Shown here: in pieces, positions 44,006-52,471 of the stretch
Layout of the letters: each line of letters starts with the position of its first letter
Position numbering within the stretch: position 1 is the stretch's first letter
NCBI GenBank assembly: GCA_949293335.1
Contig: CASFDA010000005.1
Span: 160,430 to 224,429 of the forward strand
From: an uncultured Spirochaetales bacterium
Lineage (GTDB): Bacteria > Spirochaetota > Spirochaetia > Sphaerochaetales > Sphaerochaetaceae
Reading direction: 5' to 3'
Length of the DNA: 64,000 bases
The notes under the pieces: generated by a model
What the model was told of the DNA's origin: nothing
The model's database searches: none
What the model saw: only the letters and a program-made list of their open reading frames with translations
Made by a program: the position numbers and the translations under genes

Positions 44006-45361
44006 ATGAAAGAACTTCACGACAACGCGTATTTCATCTCCAGACAGAATGATTTCGAATCTTCTGCGAGAAGCTATCCGCGAAAGTTCCCGTTTGCCCT
44101 AAAGAAAGCAAAGGGATCATGGGTTGAGGACGTTGAGGGAAACAGATATCTTGATTTCCTCTGTGGTGCGGGGACGTTAGCCTTGGGGCATAACGACGAC
44201 GATGTGAAGAAGAGCATGATAGATCTGCTTGAAAGCGATGCTCCTCTCCATACTCTTGATCTGATGACGCCAGTGAAGGAGAAGTTTGTCGAGACAATAC
44301 TCTCGCTTCTTCCCGAAGAATTGAAGAACGATGCAAAAATACAGTTCTGTTCTCCTTCCGGAACGGATGCGACAGATGCAGCAATCAAACTGTGCAAGAC
44401 TGCAACAGGGAGAGGAAGAGTCATTGCCTTCTCAGGCGGTTATCACGGAATGGGACATGGTGCACTTGCCCTGACAGGAAACCGGAATGCAAAAGAAAAG
44501 GTCCAGAACCTCATGCCAGGAGTTTCGTTCTTTCCATACCCCTACTCATACCGCTGTCCGTTCGGCCTCGGCGGAGAAGAGGGCGCAAAGGCTGCAGCCA
44601 ACTATTTCGAGCGCACACTGAAGGATCCGGAAAGCGGAATTGAAAAGCCGGCTGCGGTAATCATCGAACCGATCCAGGGAGAAGGCGGAGTAATCCCCGC
44701 TCCGGATGAATTCCTGAAAAGGATCCGGCGCGTTACCAAAGAACTCGACATTCCACTCATCGTCGATGAGATCCAGTGCGGGATCGGAAGAAGCGGAGAT
44801 GTTTTTGCATTTGAGAAAAGCGGCATAGTTCCAGATGTGATCCTTATGAGCAAGGCAATCGGAGGAAGCCAGCCGATGAGTGTCGTTGTCTATAAAAAGG
44901 AACTCGATAAATGGAGCGCCGGTGCCCACGCAGGCACATTCAGAGGAAACCAGCTTGCCATGGCAGCAGGTACTGTCGTTCTTGAGAAGATAAGACAGAA
45001 GGAATTCCTCGATGAGGTCAAGAGGAAAGGAAAGAGAATCGAGGATGCCCTTTTGCAGCTCAAGAATGAAGTAAGCATAATCGGTGATGTGCGCGGACGC
45101 GGCCTGATGCTCGGAATCGAATTCATCGATCCTAATGGGGATGTGGATATAATGAACCATCCGCTTCCGTCCGGAGAGATCGCGGCAGAAGTTCAGAAGA
45201 GATGCTTCCTCCGACACCTCGTGATGGAAAAAGGAGGACGAAACGGTAGTGTCATGCGCTGTCTCTGCGCCCTCAATGTCAAGGATGATGAGATAGATTT
45301 CATGCTCGACGTATTTACTTCTGTTGTCAAGGAAATAGATAGTGAAATCAAAGCTCGATGA
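44006..45361 (+). CDS. dat: Diaminobutyrate--2-oxoglutarate aminotransferase
   Basis: A 451-residue class III PLP aminotransferase. FSGGYHGMGHGALALTGN, IIEPIQGEGGVIPAP and VDEIQCGIGRSGDVFAFE are class motifs, and Lys283 in LMSKAIGG should bind PLP. The LCGAGTLALGHN N-terminal segment and PYPYSYRCPFG are as in diaminobutyrate aminotransferases. It would form L-2,4-diaminobutyrate from aspartate semialdehyde and glutamate. The next gene, overlapping by 20 bases, encodes the matching decarboxylase, which strongly supports the assignment. Confidence 0.9.
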   Translation: MKELHDNAYFISRQNDFESSARSYPRKFPFALKKAKGSWVEDVEGNRYLDFLCGAGTLALGHNDDDVKKSMIDLLESDAPLHTLDLMTPVKEKFVETILSLLPEELKNDAKIQFCSPSGTDATDAAIKLCKTATGRGRVIAFSGGYHGMGHGALALTGNRNAKEKVQNLMPGVSFFPYPYSYRCPFGLGGEEGAKAAANYFERTLKDPESGIEKPAAVIIEPIQGEGGVIPAPDEFLKRIRRVTKELDIPLIVDEIQCGIGRSGDVFAFEKSGIVPDVILMSKAIGGSQPMSVVVYKKELDKWSAGAHAGTFRGNQLAMAAGTVVLEKIRQKEFLDEVKRKGKRIEDALLQLKNEVSIIGDVRGRGLMLGIEFIDPNGDVDIMNHPLPSGEIAAEVQKRCFLRHLVMEKGGRNGSVMRCLCALNVKDDEIDFMLDVFTSVVKEIDSEIKAR

Positions 45362-46796
45362 TGTATTGGTACTTTCCGAAAAGGAAAAGGACAAGATGGC
45401 CTATAAAGAGGCCATCGAGTCTACCCTCGGCATGATCCTCTCCTCCATAAACAGTCAGATGGCCTACACAGGAAAGGATGCGTTTTCCCTCAGGAAAGAA
45501 ATAGAGAGGCTGGATACATTTCCGGAAAGAGGAATCGGCTGGGAGAAGATCAAAGAGGAAATCAGTGAGCATATCCTTCCAAATATGCTCCAGACTTGGT
45601 CTCCCTATTACATGCCTCACCTCCATTCCCCTGCACTGGTAGAATCGATTGCAGCAGAACTCATAGTAAGCACATACAACTCATCGATGGACAGCTGGGA
45701 TCAGGGACCTGTCATGACAGAACTCGAAGTGAAGGTGATCAAGGATCTTGCAAAGCTCTTCGGGTATGAAAATGGTGATGGTGTCTTCACTTCAGGAGGA
45801 AGCCAGTCGAATATTACGGCAAGCATAATCGCAAGGGACAAATTTCTGGCGGGATTGGGCGTTAATGCGAAAGAAGACGGAATCTCACCATACGCCGACA
45901 GACTCCGCATGTATGTCTCTGAAATTTCACATTTCTCATTTGACAAGGCAAGCTCTGTGATGGGACTGGGAAGCAAAGCTGTCGTGAAGCTGCCAGTCAA
46001 TGAGAAGATGCAGATCGACATAGAGAAGGCAGAGAAGATCATCAGGAAAGACAAAGAGGATGGCCTGATGCCGTTTCTTCTGACAGGGACTATTGGAACT
46101 ACAGACTACGGCAGTATCGATGATATTGAAAAACTGAAGGAGATCGCGGACCGCTATGGCCTCTTTCTCCACGCAGATGCTGCATATGGATCTGGCGCAA
46201 TACTTTCTTCCTATAGAGAGAGGCTTGGGAAACTCGACCTTGCAGATTCAATAACTGTGGATTTTCACAAGATGTTCCTCCTCCCGATCAGCGCTTCGGT
46301 GCTCCTTGTCAGAAACGAGGAGCTCTTCTCCCCTTTCCTACTCCATGCAGACTATCTGAACAGGGAAGAGGATGAGAAGGAAGGCTTCATAAATCTTGTC
46401 GGGAAGTCACTACAGACAACAAGACGATCAGATGCTTTCAAAGCGTATGTGACATTCCGCATGCGTGGACAAGACGGGATGAAGAAAGTGATGGACAAAG
46501 TTATAGGAAACGCAAGCTACCTGTATTCTGCTCTTCTGAAAAACGGCAATTTCCTCGTTCCTGTTGAACCAGCACTCAGTTCTGTTGTATTTGCCGTAAA
46601 AGACGGCGAAGAAGTAAACAGGAGGCTGAGGAAAGCTCTATTGAAAAAAGGACTTGTAATCGGAGAGACGAAAAAGGACGGGAAGACCATGCTCAAGGCC
46701 ACATTGCTGAATCCAAATCTCGAAGAAAAGCACCTTGACGAGCTGATAGATCTCATTCTGAAAGAAAAGGATGAGATCAGGAAAAACCTTGCGTGA
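45342..46796 (+). CDS. ddc: L-2,4-diaminobutyrate decarboxylase (group II PLP decarboxylase)
   Basis: A 484-residue group II decarboxylase. SPYYMPHLHSPALVESIAAE, FTSGGSQSNITA and HADAAYGSGAIL are group motifs, and Lys310 in TVDFHKMFL is the PLP lysine. With Dat it gives 1,3-diaminopropane and CO2 as in the dat-ddc pair of Acinetobacter and Haemophilus. The start is taken as GTG at 45342, eight bases after GGA inside dat. 1,3-Diaminopropane can be a polyamine, a precursor of norspermidine or a siderophore building block. No genes for those uses are in the window. Confidence 0.9.
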   Translation: MKSKLDDVLVLSEKEKDKMAYKEAIESTLGMILSSINSQMAYTGKDAFSLRKEIERLDTFPERGIGWEKIKEEISEHILPNMLQTWSPYYMPHLHSPALVESIAAELIVSTYNSSMDSWDQGPVMTELEVKVIKDLAKLFGYENGDGVFTSGGSQSNITASIIARDKFLAGLGVNAKEDGISPYADRLRMYVSEISHFSFDKASSVMGLGSKAVVKLPVNEKMQIDIEKAEKIIRKDKEDGLMPFLLTGTIGTTDYGSIDDIEKLKEIADRYGLFLHADAAYGSGAILSSYRERLGKLDLADSITVDFHKMFLLPISASVLLVRNEELFSPFLLHADYLNREEDEKEGFINLVGKSLQTTRRSDAFKAYVTFRMRGQDGMKKVMDKVIGNASYLYSALLKNGNFLVPVEPALSSVVFAVKDGEEVNRRLRKALLKKGLVIGETKKDGKTMLKATLLNPNLEEKHLDELIDLILKEKDEIRKNLA

Positions 46797-46832
46797 AGAG
46801 ATTATAGAGAGCTGAACACACTTTAAAACAAA

Positions 46833-46908
46833 ATGGCATGTCCCCTGTAAATCAGGAAGCATGCCATGTGTTCAAGTCAAGTTATAGGGGTTACTCCCCT
46901 GCATTTTT
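46833..46908. terminator. Bidirectional terminator region between ddc and the BMP gene
   Basis: ATGGCATG pairs with CATGCCAT (46833-46867) with an inner CCTG/CAGG pair. A second hairpin, AGGGG-TTACT-CCCCT at 46886-46900, is followed by a T run (46904-46908) on the plus strand. The two convergent genes end on either side. Confidence 0.55.
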
Positions 46909-46915
46909 CTTGAAA

Positions 46916-48142
46916 TCAATATGCAGAATTGAGCCATTCGATTCCATCGATCCTCTCTGTGAAGTATGGAGCGGACTGGAATACTGACTCATGGAAAGCA
47001 CCATCGTATACTGCTTCTTCGGAATCAGCGGTGAAATCTCCGTCTGTATCAAGAGCGTATGCGTGTGTGAGTTCCTCTCCGTTGACTGTGAATGTGCTTG
47101 TATCAAACACCTGAAGAGTTCCATCTGCAATAGCCTGCTCGACTTCAAGGATCTTCTCTGCTGTTCCAGGGGCAGCGATAGCTTCATTGAGAGTTGTCAT
47201 GACGACAGCTCCGTCACCCATACCCTTGCACCAGTCCTGAGGAATTGGCTCGCCTTCCACGTATGCCTTGATCGCTTCATAGAAGTATATTGCCCAGTCG
47301 ATACGTGTAGAAATAAGAGATGCGTTTGGAGCGATTCCTGTCATATCGTTATTGTATCCAGTATGGAAAATATTGCGGGACTGAGCTGCTGTTGCAGGTG
47401 TCGTGTTGTCAGAATGCTGGGAGATCATGACACAGCCCATGTCAGCAAGAGCAAGAGCGGCATCTGATTCAGCTGTTGCATCTGACCAGGATCCGACGAA
47501 TGTGACTTTCATTGTCACGCTCGGGCATACAGATCTTGCGCCAAGGAAATAAGATGTGAATCCGGAGATGACCTCAGCAAAAGAATAAGCGCCAACATAA
47601 CCGATTACAGCCTGATCAGGTGTGATCTGTCCTTCATCAATCATCTGCTGAAGCTTGAGACCTGCTACTACACCAGCGATATATCTTCCTTCATAAATGT
47701 TTGCAAACGCATTGTGAGTGTTGTCCCTGCCATCGAATGCAGATGCACAGTTCGTGCAGCTGACAAACTCGATTTCCGGATATTCATCCACAACTTCAAG
47801 CATGAAAGGCTCAAAACCATAACTGTTGTTGAAGATGATCTGGCAGCCTTCTTCTGCAGCTTCAATGTTTGCATCAGTACATGTAGCATCTTCGCCGATG
47901 TTGTACTTTGTGACCCATTCAACATTGATACCATCAGCAGCAAGAAGCTTTGTGGCCTCATCCCTGCCCCTGATGAAGTTGTAAGTATAACCCTGGTCAT
48001 TTTCATCACCGATACAGAGGAGACCTACCTTCACTGTATTAGTATCAGCTGGTGCCTGTGCAGCCGTATCAGCACTACCGCCTGCGAAAGCGAAACTGCA
48101 AACAAACATGACAGCGACGAGAACAATTGCTATTTTCTTCAT
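46916..48142 (-). CDS. BMP family (Med/PnrA-type) substrate-binding protein
   Basis: A 408-residue exported protein. Its signal peptide ends SFAFAGGSADT. KVGLLCIGDENDQGYTYNFI and GCQIIFNNSYGFEPFM are typical of the BMP/PnrA family, which binds purine nucleosides in Treponema and Borrelia. VGAYSFAEVISGFTSYFLGA and GCVMISQHSDNTTPA are further family segments. GGAGGG lies before the start. The permeases and ATPase that normally accompany it are not here, so this copy works with a distant transporter or as a receptor. It lies directly downstream of the two-sensor system, which may hint at a sensing role. Confidence 0.88.
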   Translation of the reverse strand: MKKIAIVLVAVMFVCSFAFAGGSADTAAQAPADTNTVKVGLLCIGDENDQGYTYNFIRGRDEATKLLAADGINVEWVTKYNIGEDATCTDANIEAAEEGCQIIFNNSYGFEPFMLEVVDEYPEIEFVSCTNCASAFDGRDNTHNAFANIYEGRYIAGVVAGLKLQQMIDEGQITPDQAVIGYVGAYSFAEVISGFTSYFLGARSVCPSVTMKVTFVGSWSDATAESDAALALADMGCVMISQHSDNTTPATAAQSRNIFHTGYNNDMTGIAPNASLISTRIDWAIYFYEAIKAYVEGEPIPQDWCKGMGDGAVVMTTLNEAIAAPGTAEKILEVEQAIADGTLQVFDTSTFTVNGEELTHAYALDTDGDFTADSEEAVYDGAFHESVFQSAPYFTERIDGIEWLNSAY

Positions 48143-48285
48143 ATGCCCTCCATAATTTTATGTTTCGAACTGAAACCACAATTGAATTTTAGCAGATGTT
48201 GGGCATATCGGGGAACAAATTACTTGAACATGCAACAGAGTGCAACGCAAAAACTCTCTGGATTAGTCACCTAGACGTGAGCATT

Positions 48286-49149
48286 TCAATGATTGTCACT
48301 ATCCAAGGTGCTGTCATACTTCCTTATGTATTCCATTGCACCCTCCGCATCTCCTCTATCAAGATATTCCAGGATCATATTGTTGTGATGGCGCATATCA
48401 TGACGAAAGCGCCTGGCACTATCTATGATTCTCCTCTCGGCATCAATCTCGCTTCTCAGAAGCTTCTCGCTCGCGATATATCTTGACTCCTCATTCCTGT
48501 CCTTAAGAAGTCTTATCGTTTGCAATACAATCCCGTATGCGGAAGTCACGATTACAAAGAGCATCGCAAAGACAATGAGACTGATCCTGAAATCACTGAT
48601 CACATAAAAAAGAGAAAGCATCACCAAGAACGCTACGACAACAAATACAGCAATGGAAAAGAGCACAAGGATTCCCCACCCTTTCCTGATCCCCTCAAAT
48701 AATGCCCTCAAATACTCTCTGACGCCAAAATGGAGAAGGAACGCATATATTATTGACATTATGCTCAGACAAAAGCTCATCACGAATCCGCTGTATTCAT
48801 ATGGAATGCTCGGAAGATATGAAATGCTCAGTGATATATCTGCAGCAAACATATAGTAGACGCAGTATGTAATGAACATGAAGAATGATTTCAATAGCGG
48901 GCCTTCCCAGACTAAAGCTGCAACCACTTGATAGGTAACGAACGACACGACGAGAAGTACGCCTCCAGAGACCACATCGAACACACCAAAAAAGCGAAGC
49001 ACAAGCGCTGAGACGACCTCAAGGAAAAGGAATGTAGCACACCAAATAGGCAAAGACCTCTTGATCTTAGGTTTCGCATCATTCATAAGAGGAAGCGTAA
49101 ATGCGTGACTAAAGAATATTAGCGATATCCTTACAAAATCCCAGATCAT
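48286..49149 (-). CDS. Sensor protein ending at the histidine box, lacking a kinase domain
   Basis: A 287-residue protein. Residues 1-205 form about six to seven transmembrane spans. A helical linker follows and then an HPK10-type histidine box, FRHDMRHHNNMILEYLDRGD, with the phospho-accepting His at residue 250. The protein stops 37 residues after that histidine, so the GHKL ATPase domain is missing. No ATPase sequence is found in any frame in the 143 bases before the BMP gene. Its ATG overlaps the stop of the full-length partner (TAATG). It can probably be phosphorylated but cannot phosphorylate by itself. Confidence 0.8.
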   Translation of the reverse strand: MIWDFVRISLIFFSHAFTLPLMNDAKPKIKRSLPIWCATFLFLEVVSALVLRFFGVFDVVSGGVLLVVSFVTYQVVAALVWEGPLLKSFFMFITYCVYYMFAADISLSISYLPSIPYEYSGFVMSFCLSIMSIIYAFLLHFGVREYLRALFEGIRKGWGILVLFSIAVFVVVAFLVMLSLFYVISDFRISLIVFAMLFVIVTSAYGIVLQTIRLLKDRNEESRYIASEKLLRSEIDAERRIIDSARRFRHDMRHHNNMILEYLDRGDAEGAMEYIRKYDSTLDSDNH

Positions 49150-50426
49150 TACGCATTCTCCTTCAGAGGAAATGTTATCCTTGTGACAAATACATTCCCC
49201 AAATCAGAACATCCCATGATTCCATCATGCTTCTCAACAATCATCTGCACACTTCTAAGCCCAATGCCACCTCCTGACTTCGTCGTATACGGAAGCTGGC
49301 CATTCCATATGACAGGGCCTTTTACGCTGTTTCTGATCTCTGCAAGGAACAAAGAAGCAGTAGACATCATGCTTACGTTGATGAATGGCTTTGACGTAAG
49401 TTTTGCAGCTTCATATGCATTCTCCAGGATATTGCCGAATATAACAGTGAACTCAGGATCCGATATAGGAAGTTCTTCCGAAATTCTTATCTTGAACTGA
49501 TAGGCAATCCCATTCTCTTCGCATCTGCCTGCATATATCCTCAACAGAGCATTCGCAGTCTTATTCAAGCACCATGTACCTGAGACTATCGTTGATTCAT
49601 CGTATGCCTGAAGGTAGCTAATTGCCGCTTGAACATCTCCTCTTCCAAGAGTCTCCAGAAGTCTTAGATTGTGATTATGCATATCAGAAATTTGCCGGGA
49701 AGAGGAATCTGAATACTTCTTGAGATAAGCAAGCTCGCTATCCAGAAGCTTCTGATTTGCCTTCATATTTTCAATCCGCTCTGTATCGTTCATAAGCTTG
49801 ATGAAAACAAAGACAACTACGAAGGAAGCTCCCATCAGGATGAGCATTGAAACAAACGCAACGAACTGAATGATGAGACTGGGGATGAATATCGCAACGA
49901 GTGAGACACAGGAAACAATGAATCCTGCAACACAGATGAACAGTAGAAGATTGCCCCATCCTTTGCGGTTATTACTTATCGGGATTATCAGAGGATCCTT
50001 TATCTTCAGTATCAGCAGAAGACCCAAAAAAGAGAAGAAATTCCTGATGATTACATTACTCCAGAAAGTACCGTGAAAAAGAAGCACGGAAAGATAATTT
50101 GCAAGAAGTACGTATAGCATGAAGCTGATTACGTTGCACATTGAAAGGAAAAGGCTTTCCAGCATTGGATACGATGATGTTGCGATGAACATCACAGTAT
50201 AAAGGACTATCATGATAATCATGAGCGTTCCGAAAGAGAAAAATCCAGAACCAGTAAAATAGAAAAGAACTGCACTGAATACAAATAGAGCAATTGAGAA
50301 AATCAGCCATACAGCCTTGGGATGCTTAATCGAGGGAGATGGTTTTGACAGAGCATACAATGTAATGCCATGTGACAGAATCGTAGTAAATATCCTAACA
50401 ATCGATTCAACAGTCAGATTATACAA
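49149..50426 (-). CDS. Sensor with GHKL ATPase domain but altered histidine box
   Basis: A 425-residue AgrC/HPK10-like protein. About six spans lie in residues 1-210, followed by a coiled linker. The histidine box region is RQISDMHNHNLRLLETLGRG, where residue 247 is serine in the place of the usual phospho-accepting histidine (RHD pattern). The ATPase domain is well kept: N-box GNILENAYEAA (331-341) and G-box SGGGIGLRSV (384-393). It can probably bind ATP. Histidines 250 and 252 lie nearby and might substitute. TTG is the start, with GGAGG four bases upstream. It lies 11 bases after the response regulator gene. Confidence 0.82.
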   Translation of the reverse strand: MYNLTVESIVRIFTTILSHGITLYALSKPSPSIKHPKAVWLIFSIALFVFSAVLFYFTGSGFFSFGTLMIIMIVLYTVMFIATSSYPMLESLFLSMCNVISFMLYVLLANYLSVLLFHGTFWSNVIIRNFFSFLGLLLILKIKDPLIIPISNNRKGWGNLLLFICVAGFIVSCVSLVAIFIPSLIIQFVAFVSMLILMGASFVVVFVFIKLMNDTERIENMKANQKLLDSELAYLKKYSDSSSRQISDMHNHNLRLLETLGRGDVQAAISYLQAYDESTIVSGTWCLNKTANALLRIYAGRCEENGIAYQFKIRISEELPISDPEFTVIFGNILENAYEAAKLTSKPFINVSMMSTASLFLAEIRNSVKGPVIWNGQLPYTTKSGGGIGLRSVQMIVEKHDGIMGCSDLGNVFVTRITFPLKENA

Positions 50427-50437
50427 ATATCCTCCAT

Positions 50438-51178
50438 TCAGCTTGTGCGTTCGCTGAAAATCCAGTCAAGGAATGCTTTCCGAAGCTTTCGGAAGTCTCC
50501 ACGTTTGATAAGTACTCTGTCATTGCCGACTAACGTTATGCATGAAGGAGAAATCGTGCTGATAGCAGACATATTAACTATGTAACCGCGGTATGGCTGT
50601 ATGAACTGTCCCGGTGCCATCACATCAAGGATCTCAGCAAATCCTGAAAGACTCCTCCTGACTTCTTCATAAACTCCATCCTTCGTATGGACTACCCTCT
50701 TGTATGCAATGCTCTCGATATACAAGATGTCATAGATAGAGACAGAGTGAAGTACACCATTTCCAAGCTGTATCGGAATAACCTTTGCTGTCTTATCCAT
50801 AATCGAAGAGAGCGCTCTCTTCATAGCCTCATCGAAAGCCTCTGATTTGAAAGGCTTCAGGACATAATGGACTGCATTCAGATCGAAAGCATCTACAGCG
50901 AATTCAGGGAAAACAGAAATGAATATTATCTCTGCTGACTTGACTCTATTCCGTATCTCTTTTGCGAGGTTTATCCCATCAAGCTCGGGCATGCAGACAT
51001 CGAGAATAAAGACATCATACTTTATCTCATTGCTCAAATCATCAAGCAGAATAAGCGGATTGCTGTATTTTGCAACAACAGGTGTCTCTATATGTTTACG
51101 CTGAACAAAATCCTCAACTGCCATGCTTACTTTTGCCAGTTGTTCAGGAGAATCATCGCACAATGCAATCCGAATCAT
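50438..51178 (-). CDS. LytTR-family response regulator (AgrA/ComE-like)
   Basis: A 246-residue regulator. The receiver has acidic residues Asp8/Asp9, the phospho-acceptor Asp60 in FILDVCMPELDG and the conserved lysine in VLKPF. The C-terminal LytTR domain shows ILYIESIAYKRVVHTKDGVY and FIQPYRGYIVNMSAI. LytTR domains bind paired direct repeats upstream of targets. It leads the operon with both sensors. No ribosome-binding site is seen. TATATT lies nine bases before the ATG, so the leader is very short. No autoinducer peptide gene was found. Confidence 0.9.
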   Translation of the reverse strand: MIRIALCDDSPEQLAKVSMAVEDFVQRKHIETPVVAKYSNPLILLDDLSNEIKYDVFILDVCMPELDGINLAKEIRNRVKSAEIIFISVFPEFAVDAFDLNAVHYVLKPFKSEAFDEAMKRALSSIMDKTAKVIPIQLGNGVLHSVSIYDILYIESIAYKRVVHTKDGVYEEVRRSLSGFAEILDVMAPGQFIQPYRGYIVNMSAISTISPSCITLVGNDRVLIKRGDFRKLRKAFLDWIFSERTS

Positions 51179-51301
51179 AATTTTTTTAATATATCACTAC
51201 AGTATGGAAAAGGAATATACGTGCAACGAATCATGAATATTATCAGACGGAAAGCAACTATTCGTCAGTAAAATACGGAGTAAATCCCTCAAAAGCATCG
51301 T
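51179..51301. other. Intergenic region upstream of the response regulator
   Basis: AT-rich and without an open frame of note. A weak -10 (TATATT) for the regulator is the only element I can point to. Confidence 0.4.
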
Positions 51302-51490
51302 TCAAACTACTGAATCTACAAAAATACCTGAGACTAGCGAAAAAAGTATTGTGAATACAATATAGAAAATAAATGCTCTTCCTTTAAGTACAATCTTCAG
51401 TGCTTCTAAATTCGCTATCTTCATAGCTGAACCATTTGCAAGATGTTCGAGCAGAGCATCAGCAGAAGAATTGGCTCCCAGTTTTGCCGT
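51302..51490 (-). pseudogene. C-terminal remnant of a membrane permease
   Basis: On the minus strand, in a frame different from the small lipoprotein, about 60 codons read SSADALLEHLANGSAMKIAN and then LEALKIVLKGRAF, closing with the hydrophobic span IFYIVFTILFSLVSGIFV. This looks like the last membrane helix of a larger permease, perhaps of the DUF318/UPF0718 type. There is no start region and it runs into the lipoprotein gene. I read it as a decayed gene. The family assignment is tentative. Confidence 0.4.
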
Positions 51491-51614
51491 CAGCGTTCTT
51501 CAATTCATAGTCGGTCATCGAATCATTTCCCCTGTTGCCGTTATCTGGCGAAGCGCATGCTGCACTAGATAACGCAAAAATCACTAATAAGAATCCAATG
51601 AGAAGTTTCCTCAT
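51459..51614 (-). CDS. Small 51-residue lipoprotein (possibly truncated)
   Basis: MRKLLIGFLLVIFALSSAAC is a clean lipoprotein signal with cysteine at residue 20, followed by only 31 residues. Its ATG overlaps the stop of the CMD-cupin gene (TGATG) with GGAGC upstream, so it is translated with that gene. It ends within sequence that looks like a permease remnant in another frame, so it may be cut short by a frameshift or deletion. No function is known. Confidence 0.55.
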   Translation of the reverse strand: MRKLLIGFLLVIFALSSAACASPDNGNRGNDSMTDYELKNADGKTGSQFFC

Positions 51615-52348
51615 CAGCGAAGAGCTCCATAAACATCATCTGAAACAGGCTCGCACCATTCGTTTTTTGTATTCTCTCCCGGAACTTCCACTGCAATGTG
51701 ACTGAACCATGAATCAGCAGCAGCTCCATGCCAGTGCTTGACCTCTCTAGGTATCGTTACGACATCACCAGGCTTGAGTTCGATAGCTTCCTTCCCCCAC
51801 TCCTGATACCATCCGCGCCCTGATGTGCAGAGAAGTATCTGTCCGCCGCCTTTATCTGCGTGGTGAATATGCCAGTTGTTGCGGCATCCCGGTTCGAACG
51901 TGACGTTTGCCATGAATACTGTCTTCTTAGGATCCGTGAGTGGCTTGAGATAAGACTGCCCTATGAAATACTTGGCAAAAGCATCATTCGGCTCTCCGAG
52001 ACCGAACATTCCACCATCCTTTCCCTCATCATCTTTGTAGACTTCCAGCGCAATGCGGAAAGCTGCCCAGGCGTTTGGCCAGCCTGCATAAAATGCGATA
52101 TGGGTAAGAATTTCCCCCATCTCAGCCTTTGTCACGCCATTCTTCCGTGCTGTCTGCATGTGGTATTGGAAAGAAGAATCGACAAGCCCTTTCGATACAA
52201 GGACCGTTACCGTCAGAATCGATCTCATCTTGAGCGATAGTTTATCCTCTCTGGACCATACCTCTCCGAAAAGAATATCGTCGTTCAGATGCGCAAATTC
52301 ATCTGCAAAACCTGTAAGAGCATCTCGCCCTGCTGTCTGTTTCACCAT
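51614..52348 (-). CDS. Carboxymuconolactone decarboxylase-like and cupin fusion protein
   Basis: About 244 residues. Residues 20-110 are a CMD/AhpD-like helical domain (HMQTARKNGVTKAEMGEIL, AFYAGWPNAWAAF) without the CxxC pair of AhpD. Residues 140-225 are a cupin (NNWHIHHADKGGGQILLCTS, GDVVTIPREVKHWHGA) with likely metal-binding histidines. Fusions like this often accompany flavodoxin and aldo/keto reductase genes. The start is ATG 52348, with GGAGG six bases upstream. It is divergent from lysR, and a copy of the 17-bp element overlaps its -35. Confidence 0.88.
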   Translation of the reverse strand: MVKQTAGRDALTGFADEFAHLNDDILFGEVWSREDKLSLKMRSILTVTVLVSKGLVDSSFQYHMQTARKNGVTKAEMGEILTHIAFYAGWPNAWAAFRIALEVYKDDEGKDGGMFGLGEPNDAFAKYFIGQSYLKPLTDPKKTVFMANVTFEPGCRNNWHIHHADKGGGQILLCTSGRGWYQEWGKEAIELKPGDVVTIPREVKHWHGAAADSWFSHIAVEVPGENTKNEWCEPVSDDVYGALR

Positions 52349-52380
52349 ATCAGGCCTCCATTGATTCAATATCTGCTCAT

Positions 52381-52419
52381 ATTTAATATCCTTGGAATTT
52401 ACATGTCTAATACTTATTT
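52381..52419 (-). promoter_or_regulatory. Promoter of the CMD-cupin gene with regulator element
   Basis: Read on the minus strand, AAATAAGTATTAGACAT (52403-52419) contains the -35 TAGACA, followed after 17 bases by TTAAAT. The identical 17-mer occurs at 53356-53372 in the same orientation to its gene. It is likely the binding site of the LysR regulator encoded between them. Confidence 0.7.
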
Positions 52420-52471
52420 TTAATAATTAGAAATGCTTTTAAGTAATCTTTGTTCATGATAGGATCTAGCC

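Noticed and set aside
44546..45394. A 282-codon open frame on the minus strand over dat
   Set aside because: A shadow of the aminotransferase gene, with unlikely composition and no start signal.
48286..48300. A frameshift hiding the kinase domain of the short sensor
   Set aside because: Only 143 bases separate its stop from the BMP gene and none of the frames encodes N-box or G-box motifs. The domain is absent, not shifted.
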